A stretch of DNA of 64,000 nt, from the NCBI RefSeq assembly GCF_020615385.1, contig NZ_JAJAVB010000048.1:1-64000 (forward strand). Reading direction: 5' to 3'. Below are positions 47,600-55,538 of the stretch, in pieces; position 1 is the stretch's first letter; every line of letters begins with the position of its first letter. The DNA is from Jiella soli. Lineage in GTDB: Bacteria; Pseudomonadota; Alphaproteobacteria; Rhizobiales; Rhizobiaceae. Below the pieces are notes generated by a model. It was not told where the DNA came from and did not search any database. It worked only from the letters and a program-made list of their open reading frames with translations. A program made the translations under genes and the position numbers.

Positions 47600-47821
47600 A
47601 TGCAGGGAATGAACAAGTTCCGGACTGGACTTCTGGTTGTACTTGGTGTGTCGCTGGCTGCAGCCTCCGGCTGCACCCGGACCGAGCGCACGCTCGCCGG
47701 CGCCGGGATCGGCGGCGCGAGCGGCGCGGTGATCGGCAATGCCGTCGCCGGCTCGGGCGGCGCGATCGTCGGCGGCGTCGGCGGTGCGGTCGTGGGCGGC
47801 GTCGTCGGCCGGAACTACTGA
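47600..47821 (+). CDS. Glycine-zipper small lipoprotein
   Basis: A 73-aa protein with a lipoprotein signal (LLVVLGVSLAAASGC) and a mature part that is almost entirely a glycine-zipper helix (AGAGIGGASGAVIGNAVAG, GGAIVGGVGGAVVGGVVG). Glycine zippers associate in or at membranes. It is the same type of segment as in the neighbouring OmpA lipoprotein. ATG at 47600 or 47609. A perfect terminator follows. Confidence 0.75.
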   Translation: MQGMNKFRTGLLVVLGVSLAAASGCTRTERTLAGAGIGGASGAVIGNAVAGSGGAIVGGVGGAVVGGVVGRNY

Positions 47822-47846
47822 TCGCTCAGAGAGGCCGAAGCCAGAT

Positions 47847-47876
47847 GGCCGCGCCCCGGGCGCGGCCACTCTTTTT
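47847..47876 (+). terminator. Intrinsic terminator after the glycine-zipper gene
   Basis: A GGCCGCGCC / GGCGCGGCC stem (47847-47867) with a CCG loop, then ACTCTTTTT. It also lies just past the end of the convergent OmpA gene. Confidence 0.85.
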
Positions 47877-47893
47877 CACGAGACGGGACTGCC

Positions 47894-48556
47894 TCAGCCG
47901 GCGGTGAGCGGCGAGATCGCGATCTCGACCCGGCGGTTCTGGGCGCGGCCCTCTTCCGTGGCGTTGGAAGCGACCGGCCGGCTTTCGCCGAAGCCCTGCA
48001 TGTTGAGGCGCCGGGGATCGATGCCCTGGCTGGCCAGATACTGGCCGACGGAGGAGGCGCGCTGCTGCGAGAGCTGCAGATTGTATGCGTCCGAGCCCTG
48101 GCTGTCGGTATGGCCGTAAACGTCGACGATCGACCGGTCGTATTCCTTCAGGACGAGGGCGACCGAGCCCAGCGTCGGGTAGAAGGCCGGCAGGATCGAC
48201 GCCTGGTCGGTCGGGAAGGTGATGTTGGAGGGCATGTTGAGGATGATGCGGTCGCCGACGCGCGTCACCGACACGCCGGTGCCCTGCAGCTGGGCGCGCA
48301 GCTTGGCCTCCTGATTGTCCATATAGGCGCCGACGCCGGCGCCGCTGAGGAGGCCGACACCCGCTCCGACCAGCGCGGCGCGGCCCGCGTCGACGCCGGT
48401 CGCGCGGCCGATCAGATAGCCGGCCCCCGCTCCGAGGCCCGCGCCGATGCCGGCTCCGCCGACAGTGTTGGAGAGCTTGGCCTCGCCCGTATAGGGATCG
48501 GTGGTGCAGCCGGCGAATGCGGCGGTCATGGCGAGTGCAAGGGCGAGCTTCTTCAT
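47894..48556 (-). CDS. OmpA-family lipoprotein with glycine-zipper domain
   Basis: A 220-aa protein: lipoprotein signal (LALALAMTAAFAGC), glycine-zipper region (VGGAGIGAGLGAGAGYLIG, ALVGAGVGLLSGAGVGAYMD) and C-terminal OmpA-like peptidoglycan-binding domain. The OmpA domain contains ITFPTDQASILPAFYP, VDVYGHTDSQGSDAYNLQLS and GFGESRPVASNATEEGRAQN with the conserved Asp/Arg that bind diaminopimelate. It resembles YiaD/Pal-like proteins linking outer membrane and cell wall. Single gene, convergent with the small glycine-zipper lipoprotein. Confidence 0.9.
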   Translation of the reverse strand: MKKLALALAMTAAFAGCTTDPYTGEAKLSNTVGGAGIGAGLGAGAGYLIGRATGVDAGRAALVGAGVGLLSGAGVGAYMDNQEAKLRAQLQGTGVSVTRVGDRIILNMPSNITFPTDQASILPAFYPTLGSVALVLKEYDRSIVDVYGHTDSQGSDAYNLQLSQQRASSVGQYLASQGIDPRRLNMQGFGESRPVASNATEEGRAQNRRVEIAISPLTAG

Positions 48557-48719
48557 CGGGTCGTCTTCCAGCCTGTGAGCGCGGGCGTTCATCGCCCGCT
48601 TCGGGTGTCCTTCGCGTCTGCCGATAGTCAGCACAGACGGCTGGAATAGGGCTTGCGGGCAGGGTCGGCGATTTGCCGGGAAGTGTGGCCGAACGGACAC
48701 GGCCCGGTATACCGCCAGC

Positions 48720-49736
48720 TCACAGCAGCCGCGGGCCCAGCCTCTCCTGCTCGAAGGCGAGGAGGAAGGCCAACTCCCGGCGCAGGACCGGCTCGGGCAG
48801 ATGTTCCATGCCCCATTCGCTCGCCGCCTTGCCGGCATACTGGCCGAGCAGCCAGATGTGGCGGATGGCGACGAAGGGCAGGATGGCCGCCTCGTCGGCC
48901 GGAGCGATCCGGCGGATCGAGCGATAGCCGTCCTCGAAGGCATGCCACATCGCGTGCCGGCGTCGGCCGAAGGAGATCTGCGCCCATAGATGCACCGCGA
49001 GGTCGTAGGCGAGAGGGCCGGGACCGCCATCGTCGAAATCGAAGAAGGCGGCCTCGCCGGGCCTCGGACCGGCGGTGGCGATGCGGGCGTTCAGCCCATG
49101 GCAGTCGCCATGGCAGCGCGTCTTCGTCATATGCGCGTCCAGCGCCGTAACGCGCTCCGCCAGCCGCTCGGCAAGGGCGGCGAGTTCGCCGGCGTCGTCC
49201 GGCCCGAGACGACCGAGGCTCCGGATCGCGGCGAGCGGCCGGCGGAGCAGCTGCTCGAGGTCGCAGCGCCGCAGGCCCGTCTCCCATTCACCATAGGTTT
49301 CGGCCGCGTCATGAAGGCGGGCGAGGGTCATCCCTTGCGCCCGGGCGTCCTGCGGCGAGTCGAGGTCGGGAACCCGACCGTCAAGAAAGCGGAAGAGGAC
49401 GAGCGGGCGCGGCCCCTGCGGCAGGTCGACAAGCTGGAAGAGCGTTCCGTCCTCGGCCGGCACTGGCGCCGCGACCGGGACGCCGGCCTGGTCGAGAAAG
49501 GCGATGAAAGCCGTCTCCGCCTGAACGTCGCGGATGCCACCGAGGCGCTCGCCGGACAGCCGGGCGATGAAGCGCTCGCCATTCCGGCCTGCGATCTCAT
49601 AGGTGTCGTTGAAGCCGCGGCTGAGAAGCGAGGCGCGTGGCGTGCCCGCAATCTGGTAGCGATCGGCGAGCCATTCCGCGATCGTGTCGGGCGCGGCCGT
49701 GGCATAGACGACGCGACGAGTGGTATCCTCGGACAT
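48720..49736 (-). CDS. APH-fold kinase (SrkA/homoserine kinase II-like)
   Basis: A 338-aa aminoglycoside-phosphotransferase-fold protein. The N-lobe contains LLSRGFNDTYEI and RFIARLSG; the hinge is LFRFLDG. The catalytic loop is CHGDCHGLNARI and the metal motif is FFDFDDGGPGPLAYDLAVHLW. This looks like the SrkA/YihE-type stress-response kinase or ThrB2-like branch rather than a true aminoglycoside kinase. The substrate is unknown. It is divergent from the phytase-like gene (85 nt). Confidence 0.85.
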   Translation of the reverse strand: MSEDTTRRVVYATAAPDTIAEWLADRYQIAGTPRASLLSRGFNDTYEIAGRNGERFIARLSGERLGGIRDVQAETAFIAFLDQAGVPVAAPVPAEDGTLFQLVDLPQGPRPLVLFRFLDGRVPDLDSPQDARAQGMTLARLHDAAETYGEWETGLRRCDLEQLLRRPLAAIRSLGRLGPDDAGELAALAERLAERVTALDAHMTKTRCHGDCHGLNARIATAGPRPGEAAFFDFDDGGPGPLAYDLAVHLWAQISFGRRRHAMWHAFEDGYRSIRRIAPADEAAILPFVAIRHIWLLGQYAGKAASEWGMEHLPEPVLRRELAFLLAFEQERLGPRLL

Positions 49737-49821
49737 CGAGACGGCTCGCTGCTTTGCCTGTCATCGCCCTGTCAGCCTGGCGCGCGAGAACATCGCATCC
49801 TGTCCCTGAAAGGCAAGCGCC

Positions 49822-50925
49822 ATGCGTTCGATCCGCCGGCTTTCCTCGATCTCCGCCCTCGTCGGGGCCTTCCTCGCCGCAGCGCCGGCGCTCGCCGAGG
49901 ACGCCGCGCCGCTCCCCGCGCCGACCTATCGCGGCGAGATCGTCATCCCGACCGGCCTGAAGATCGCCGGCACCGAATTCGGCGGGATCTCCGGCCTCGA
50001 CTACGATGCGGCCAGCGGGACCTTCTATGCAATCTCGGACGATCGTTCGGAAAAGGCGCCGGCGAGGTTCTACCGGCTGATAATGGACCTGTCCGAGAAG
50101 GGCATCGCCGGCCTCGACATCGCCGCGACCGACACGCTGACCGGCCTCGACGGCAAACCGTTTCCGGTTGGCGGCATCGATCCCGAGGCGATTCGCGTTG
50201 ATGCGGCCCGCCAGCGGATCTACTGGTCGAGCGAGGGCGACGCCTTCGGCAAGCCGCAGATCTTCGTCGCCGGAATGAACGGCAAGGCAGAGAAGACGCT
50301 CGACCTGCCCGACGCCTTCCTGCCGAATGCCGGGGGAACGCGCGGCATCAACCCGAACCTTGCCCTCGAGGGGTTGGCGATCTCGCCGGACGGAACGACG
50401 CTCTATGCCATCACCGAGAACGCGCTGGTCCAGGATGGCGACAAGGCGACCTTTGAGGTGGGCAGCCCGTCGCGGCTGCTGGCGATCGACCTCGACACCG
50501 GCAAGCCCGGCACCGAATATGTCTATGAGACCGACAGGATCCCGTTTCGCCCGAAACAGGCGGGGGGCAGCGCCGACAACGGCGTCAGCGAGATGCTCTC
50601 GCTTCCGGACGGCCGTCTGGTGACCGTCGAGCGGTCCTATGTCGCCGGCGTCGGCAACCACATCGCCTTCTACGTCGTCTCGCTCGAAGGCGCCGACGAA
50701 ATCTCCGGCAAGGCGACCATCGCGGGCGCGACGCCTTTGAAGAAGGCGCTGTGGTTCAAGATCGACGAGGGCGATTTCGGCGGGCTCGACATCGACAATA
50801 TCGAATGCCTGACCTTCGGGCCTGAGATCGCCGGCGAGCGCTCGATCGTCATCGCCTCGGACAACAATTTCAGCCGGCACCAGGCAAGCCAGTTCCTGCT
50901 GTTCACCGCGCCGGCAGGCGACTGA
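49822..50925 (+). CDS. Exported phytase-like esterase (PF13449-type)
   Basis: A 367-aa protein with a signal peptide (SISALVGAFLAAAPALA). A six-bladed propeller-like domain typical of the 'esterase-like activity of phytase' family follows: GTEFGGISGLDYDAASGTFYAISDDRSEKAPARFY, DPEAIRVDA, ALEGLAISPDGTTLYAI, NGVSEMLSLPDGRLVTVERSY and DNIECLTFGP. It is probably periplasmic and possibly a phosphoester hydrolase. Biochemical evidence for the family is thin. Confidence 0.86.
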   Translation: MRSIRRLSSISALVGAFLAAAPALAEDAAPLPAPTYRGEIVIPTGLKIAGTEFGGISGLDYDAASGTFYAISDDRSEKAPARFYRLIMDLSEKGIAGLDIAATDTLTGLDGKPFPVGGIDPEAIRVDAARQRIYWSSEGDAFGKPQIFVAGMNGKAEKTLDLPDAFLPNAGGTRGINPNLALEGLAISPDGTTLYAITENALVQDGDKATFEVGSPSRLLAIDLDTGKPGTEYVYETDRIPFRPKQAGGSADNGVSEMLSLPDGRLVTVERSYVAGVGNHIAFYVVSLEGADEISGKATIAGATPLKKALWFKIDEGDFGGLDIDNIECLTFGPEIAGERSIVIASDNNFSRHQASQFLLFTAPAGD

Positions 50926-51202
50926 ACGCCGCATCCAGCCTGCCTCCCGCGTCAGTAGGGCGCGGCCGTCCTCCGGATCGGCCGATGCGGGTTCCTTGCA
51001 GCAAAACTCCCGCGGGTGACAGTCGATAGTCCCGCGATCACCTGTGCGGCGCAGGATGAGAATATCAGGCATACTTGCTTTTATTGTATCACTGAAGTTT
51101 GTGGCGTCGCATGCAGCGATATTAACCAATTTTCAATCGAACCCGCCGAAGACCGAAGGGGATCACATCGTAGCAACTTTCTCCCTTTCGACAGGAAGCT
51201 TC

Positions 51203-52696
51203 ATGCGGCCCTTTTCCCGGCGTCACGACGAAACCCAGGCCAAGCTCGACACCTATCGCAAGCTCGAAGAGCGCTGGAACCTTCTGGACACGACCTGCGG
51301 CGTGGGCCTGTGGGAGGCCGTCCTCCACCAGGCAGACGCCATGCACCCGCAGAGCCAATGGACCTGGTCGCCGGAGTTTCGCCGGCTGATCGGCTTTTCC
51401 TCCGAGGCCGAATTTCCCAATGTCGTGCAGTCCTGGTCGGACCGCCTGCATCCGGACGACGTGGAGGCGACCTTCGCCGCCTTCGGTGGGCATCTCGGCG
51501 ACAAGTCCGGCAAGGCTCGCTACGATGTGAACTATCGCCTGAAGATGCGCGACGGCGAGTATCGCTGGTTCCGCGCCACGGGCGGCTGCCGCCATTCCGG
51601 CGACGGCACGATCCGCGCCTGCGGGTCGCTCACCGACATTCACGAGGCAACCTTGGCGGCTCAGGCCCGGACCGAGGCCGCTGCGGACGATGCCCGGATC
51701 ATCGCCTGCCTGGACGAAGCCTTCCAGGCGATTGCCAAGCGAGATCTCTCCTTCCGCGTCACCGACAGCTTGCCGCCGCGGGTCGAGCAGTTGAAGGTCA
51801 ACCTGAACGCGGCGCTTGAGCAGATCGAAGGGGCCATGGGGCAGATCCGGGAGACCGCGTCGGCCATCCAGGGCGGTTCGCAGGAGCTGACGCAGGCGAG
51901 CGACGACCTCGCGCGCCGCACCGAGCAGCAGGCGGCGAGCCTGGAGGAGACCAGCGCGGCTCTGCGAGAGATCACCGACACCGTCCAGCAGGCGGCGAGC
52001 GGTGCGGCCGAGGCGGCGCGGACGGCGGCCGCCACCACGGCGGAGGCGAACGCCTCGGGCGAAATCGTCACGCAGGCGGTATCGGCCATGGCGGAGATCG
52101 AAAAATCTTCCGGGAAGATCGGGAACATCATCGGCGTCATCGACGAAATCGCCTTCCAGACCAATCTTCTGGCGTTGAACGCCGGGGTCGAGGCGGCCAG
52201 AGCCGGCGAAGCCGGCCGAGGCTTTGCCGTCGTCGCGCAGGAGGTTCGCGGCCTCGCCCAGCGCTCGGCGGAAGCGGCCAAGGAGATCAAGGACCTGATT
52301 TCGATCTCCTCGACACAGGTCGAGACAGGTGTCTCGCTGGTCGGCCGGACTGGCGAGGCTCTGCGGCATATGGTCGAGCAGGTCCGCGCGATCGACAAGC
52401 TCATCGCCGAGATCAGCGTCTCCGGACAGAACCAGTCCTCGACCCTGCGCGAAATCAACGCCGCAGTCGGGCAGATGGACAAGGTGGTCCAGCAGAACGC
52501 CGCCATGGTCGAGCAGTCGACCGCGGCCTGCCACGCGCTCCTGCGCGACTCCGAGGGCCTGACCGACATGGTCACGAGCTTCAAGGTCGTCGCCGATCGG
52601 TCAGGAAGTGGAGGCGTCTCGGGGTCGCATTCCTCGGCCCGGCGTCAAAGTGGCGACGGCATCGTCGTTCCTCTGCGAGCCGGCGGCAGGGGCTGA
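51203..52696 (+). CDS. Soluble PAS-containing methyl-accepting chemotaxis protein
   Basis: About 497 aa. A PAS domain lies at the N-terminus (WTWSPEFRRLIGFSSEAEFP, DRLHPDDVEATFAAF, RYDVNYRLKMRDGEYRWFRATG). A HAMP-like linker (ACLDEAFQAIAKRDLSFRV) and the long coiled-coil MCP signalling domain follow. The conserved hairpin tip lies around residues 312-350 (IDEIAFQTNLLALNAGVEAA, GRGFAVVAQEVRGLAQRSA). No transmembrane helix is found from the ATG at 51203 (AGGAAG upstream), so the receptor should be cytoplasmic and sense an internal or redox/ligand signal through PAS. No chemotaxis operon is near. Confidence 0.9.
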   Translation: MRPFSRRHDETQAKLDTYRKLEERWNLLDTTCGVGLWEAVLHQADAMHPQSQWTWSPEFRRLIGFSSEAEFPNVVQSWSDRLHPDDVEATFAAFGGHLGDKSGKARYDVNYRLKMRDGEYRWFRATGGCRHSGDGTIRACGSLTDIHEATLAAQARTEAAADDARIIACLDEAFQAIAKRDLSFRVTDSLPPRVEQLKVNLNAALEQIEGAMGQIRETASAIQGGSQELTQASDDLARRTEQQAASLEETSAALREITDTVQQAASGAAEAARTAAATTAEANASGEIVTQAVSAMAEIEKSSGKIGNIIGVIDEIAFQTNLLALNAGVEAARAGEAGRGFAVVAQEVRGLAQRSAEAAKEIKDLISISSTQVETGVSLVGRTGEALRHMVEQVRAIDKLIAEISVSGQNQSSTLREINAAVGQMDKVVQQNAAMVEQSTAACHALLRDSEGLTDMVTSFKVVADRSGSGGVSGSHSSARRQSGDGIVVPLRAGGRG

Positions 52697-52730
52697 GCCT
52701 CACGAAAGCGGCGGCCGCCGCCGCCGAAAT

Positions 52731-52761
52731 GCCACCGGCCGTCTTCATATCGGCCGGTGGC
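52731..52761. terminator. Perfect hairpin after the chemoreceptor gene
   Basis: GCCACCGGCCG pairs with CGGCCGGTGGC (11 bp) across a 9-nt AT-rich loop. It lies between the convergent mcp and clpS genes. No T-run follows, so it may be a terminator or an mRNA-stabilising end. Confidence 0.5.
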
Positions 52762-52896
52762 GCGCGATCCGTTTACGGTCGGCCATGGCGTTTCGTTATG
52801 GCTTTTCCGGCAGCCGGGGCGAGGGCCGTTCAAGAAGGTCGCCCGAAAGGGAGGTAAGCCGGCAAAAGGCAGGTGGAGCCTCGTCTGCGGCCGCCC

Positions 52897-53205
52897 CTAT
52901 TCCTCGGGCTCGGTCGTGAACATCAGCGGGTAGCCGCGGCGCTGGCCGGCTTCGGTGGCGCGGCTCGCCTTGGTCTCCGCGACGTCCTTGGGATAGACCG
53001 AGACGACGCACGAGCCCTTGGTATGGGCGGTGACCATCACGCGCTGCGCCTGATCGTCGGACAGGCGGAACTCGCCCTTCAGCACCCTGACGACGAATTC
53101 GCGCGGCGTGAAGTCGTCATTGATCAGGATGACCTTGAACAGGCGCGGTCGCTCGACCTTCGGCTTGACCGCGGTCTTGCGCTCGATCGTGTTGTCGTCC
53201 GCCAT
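52897..53205 (-). CDS. clpS: Clp protease adaptor ClpS (ClpS2-type)
   Basis: A 102-aa N-end-rule adaptor that delivers substrates to ClpAP. The core FKVILINDDFTPREFVVRVL contains the family NDD motif. The variants VMVTAHTKGSCVVSVYPKDVAETKA and the C-terminus GYPLMFTTEPEE are those of the second alphaproteobacterial paralogue (ClpS2) rather than of ClpS1, which normally adjoins clpA. Divergent from hslV, with a shared ~210-nt control region. The specificity of ClpS2 is narrower or differently regulated in the species where it has been studied. Confidence 0.9.
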   Translation of the reverse strand: MADDNTIERKTAVKPKVERPRLFKVILINDDFTPREFVVRVLKGEFRLSDDQAQRVMVTAHTKGSCVVSVYPKDVAETKASRATEAGQRRGYPLMFTTEPEE

Positions 53206-53415
53206 GGCGATACTCCCGCGAGCCGGCCGGCAAAAATTGCGGCCCGGTTGAAACGGGCAGGCCGGCGGCGGGATCCGGACATCCCGCGATGGGCGAAGTA
53301 GCTCGCGACGCCATGCTTGGCAAATCCCGCCGCCGCGCCCACATGCGAGGCGGATCGACGGCCCGCTTCGCCTCGCATGAGGGTTCGGGCGTCGGATGAG
53401 AAGGATTTTCTGAGC

Positions 53416-53982
53416 ATGAGCATGGAACAGCACGACCCGGCGCAGATGTATGCGACGACGATCGTTACCGTCCGCAAGGGCGGCAAGGTGGTGATCGCCG
53501 GCGACGGTCAGGTCTCCCTCGGCAATACGGTGATCAAGGGGAATGCCCGCAAGGTCCGCCGGATCGGCAAGAAGGGCCAGGTGATCGCGGGCTTTGCCGG
53601 CGCGACCGCCGACGCCTTCACGCTTCTGGAGCGGCTGGAGGCCAAGCTCGAACAATATCCCGACCAGCTGATGCGCGCCTGTGTCGAGCTCGCCAAGGAC
53701 TGGCGCACGGACCGCTATCTCAGGCGGCTCGAGGCGATGATGATCGTCGCCGACCGCACCATCACCCTCACCTTGACCGGCAATGGCGACGTGCTGGAGC
53801 CGGAGGAGGGCGTGATGGCGATCGGCTCGGGCGGCAATTATGCGCTGGCCGCCGCGCGGGCGCTCGCCGACACCGGCTACGACGCCGAGGAAATCGCCCG
53901 CCGGGCGATGAAGATTGCCGGCGAGATCTGCATCTACACGAACGGCAACGTCGTCATGGAGACCCTCGCCGAAGAAGGATGA
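53416..53982 (+). CDS. hslV: ATP-dependent protease peptidase subunit HslV
   Basis: A 188-aa threonine peptidase. The mature N-terminus should be Thr14 ([11 protein letters not shown]), after removal of a 13-residue propeptide. Also seen: [47 protein letters not shown] and [16 protein letters not shown]. It needs the ATPase HslU as partner, which is usually encoded next door but is absent within the following 10 kb. AAGGA lies ~10 nt upstream of the ATG. The upstream region holds a possible heat-shock-type pair (CTTGGC, then CCCACAT 16 nt on), weakly supported. Confidence 0.96.
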   Translation: MSMEQHDPAQMYATTIVTVRKGGKVVIAGDGQVSLGNTVIKGNARKVRRIGKKGQVIAGFAGATADAFTLLERLEAKLEQYPDQLMRACVELAKDWRTDRYLRRLEAMMIVADRTITLTLTGNGDVLEPEEGVMAIGSGGNYALAAARALADTGYDAEEIARRAMKIAGEICIYTNGNVVMETLAEEG

Positions 53983-54211
53983 CGCCCCCGCGTCTGCCCT
54001 CGCCCGGGATCCAGCCGCGCGCGCCGCAGTGCGGGCGGACGGACGCTGCGACAAGAGCTGCGGACGCGCAGATATGGAAGGCGGCGGCGAACCATCCTAT
54101 GGATGGTCGCGAATGCGGCGGATCCACCCAAGGATGCTTCGCGGCCGCCCGTCCGCGGTGGCCGGTCGTCCCGCCAGACCCTGCGGATCGACGGTCGGAA
54201 GGCCATTTGTG

Positions 54212-54628
54212 ATGAACCTCCTTCGAGCTCTCACCCTCGGCGCTCTCATGATCGCGGGAGGGCCTGCCGTCGCCCAGGATGCGGAGAATCTCGTCGCGGT
54301 CAGCAACACCGCGATGTCGATCACCGGCGACGTCACCATGGACGATTTCGGCATGACCTTCGAGAACGGCGACCAACTCGCCTTCGACGAGCTGGTCGCC
54401 GACAGTTTCACGGTCGACGGGCAGCAGGTCGCCGCCTCGCTCTACAGCGTCAAGACGCCGGGCGACCCTGTCCTACTCAATGGCAACAGGCTCTGCGGCC
54501 AGGGCAAGGTCACCTATGTCGCCAGCTGGGGAACGGACCTGGTCATGGTTGCGGTCTTCACGACGCAGGACGTGCCGCAGTCGGATGCCGAGATGTGCGC
54601 GTCCTATACCTACGAATACCGGCAATAG
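54212..54628 (+). CDS. Small exported hypothetical protein
   Basis: A 138-aa protein with a signal peptide (LLRALTLGALMIAGGPAVAQ). The mature part is beta-rich with two cysteines (RLCGQGKVTYVASWG, EMCASYTYEYRQ), which could form a disulfide. I do not recognise the family. The ATG at 54212 lacks a strong ribosome-binding site. It stands where hslU or a GNAT gene is often found in relatives. Confidence 0.6.
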   Translation: MNLLRALTLGALMIAGGPAVAQDAENLVAVSNTAMSITGDVTMDDFGMTFENGDQLAFDELVADSFTVDGQQVAASLYSVKTPGDPVLLNGNRLCGQGKVTYVASWGTDLVMVAVFTTQDVPQSDAEMCASYTYEYRQ

Positions 54629-54684
54629 GTCCCGCAGGCGTACCGGGCGCCTTCCGCAGACATTCGCCCGGGGAAGGCTGCCAC

Positions 54685-54906
54685 TCAGTAGTGCGGCGGC
54701 TTTCCCGCTTCCGGCTTCGGCAGCGCGATGTCCTCGACCGTGCCGACCCGGTCGGTCAGCCCCTGGATCGCACGCTGCATCCGCTTGATCGTCTCGAAGG
54801 CCTGGGCAAGCTCGCCCGACAATTCCTCGATCTCCTTCGCCTGATGGGCGACCATGACCTCGAGGTCCTCGATCCGGCTGCCGTCCGCATCTTCAGACTG
54901 GCTCAT
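54685..54906 (-). CDS. slyX: SlyX-like protein
   Basis: A 73-aa coiled-coil protein: RIEDLEVMVAHQAKEIEELSGELAQAFETIKRMQRAIQ, with the C-terminal end KPPHY that is a hallmark of SlyX. The role is unknown. Its ATG overlaps the stop of the thioesterase gene by 4 nt, indicating coupling. Confidence 0.88.
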   Translation of the reverse strand: MSQSEDADGSRIEDLEVMVAHQAKEIEELSGELAQAFETIKRMQRAIQGLTDRVGTVEDIALPKPEAGKPPHY

Positions 54907-55361
54907 CCTGCGATCTCCTGAAGCTTTTCGCGCATTGTCCCGCTGATGGCCACCGGCCGCCGCGTCGTCTGGTCGACCGCGACATGGACGAAGAAGCCGT
55001 CCGCTGCCGCGCACTCCTCGTCCTCTCGGAACAGGCCGATCTCGTAGCGGATCGAGGACGTCCCCAGCCGGCCGACACGGATACCCGCCGTCACCCGATC
55101 CGGGAAGGCCATCTCGCGATGATAGCGGCAGCCGGTTTCCACGACGAGGCCTATCGTCTCGCCTTGGGACAGATCGAGCAACCCCTCGGCGATCAGCCAG
55201 GAATTCACCGCCGTGTCGAAGAGCTGATAGTGCACGACATTGTTCATATGGCCGTAGACGTCATTGTCGGACCAGCGCGTGGTCAGCGGCACGAAGGCGC
55301 GGAAGGCGGCGCGCCGGGGCGGGGCCTGTCGCTTTGCGGCCGGTCGATCTTGCTCCTCCAT
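54903..55361 (-). CDS. Acyl-CoA thioesterase (4HBT/YbgC-like)
   Basis: A 152-aa hot-dog-fold thioesterase. The active-site region TTRWSDNDVYGHMNNVVHYQLFDTA contains the catalytic Asp (WSDND) typical of 4-hydroxybenzoyl-CoA thioesterase relatives. The core strands CRYHREMAFPDRVTAGIRVGRLG follow. It hydrolyses acyl-CoA or related thioesters; the substrate is unknown. It is the first gene of a two-gene unit with slyX. Confidence 0.88.
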   Translation of the reverse strand: MEEQDRPAAKRQAPPRRAAFRAFVPLTTRWSDNDVYGHMNNVVHYQLFDTAVNSWLIAEGLLDLSQGETIGLVVETGCRYHREMAFPDRVTAGIRVGRLGTSSIRYEIGLFREDEECAAADGFFVHVAVDQTTRRPVAISGTMREKLQEIAG

Positions 55362-55538
55362 GGCGTCGCTGCGGCGGCCTCCCCCGTTCGTCCTGCCGGC
55401 GCATCATGCGGCGAGGCATGGACGGGACGCAATGGCCGCCTTTCCCGCCGGGGGAAACTCATTTGCCGGAGACTGGCAATCTGCGTTCCGCCCAACTAGT
55501 CTTCGGCCGACGCAACCCGTTGTTTGAGCACCCTCCGC

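Noticed and set aside
51044-51202. N-terminal extension of the chemoreceptor with a hydrophobic stretch
   Set aside because: The ATG at 51203 has an AGGAAG site and begins the conserved part. The extension lies in an AT-rich promoter-like region.
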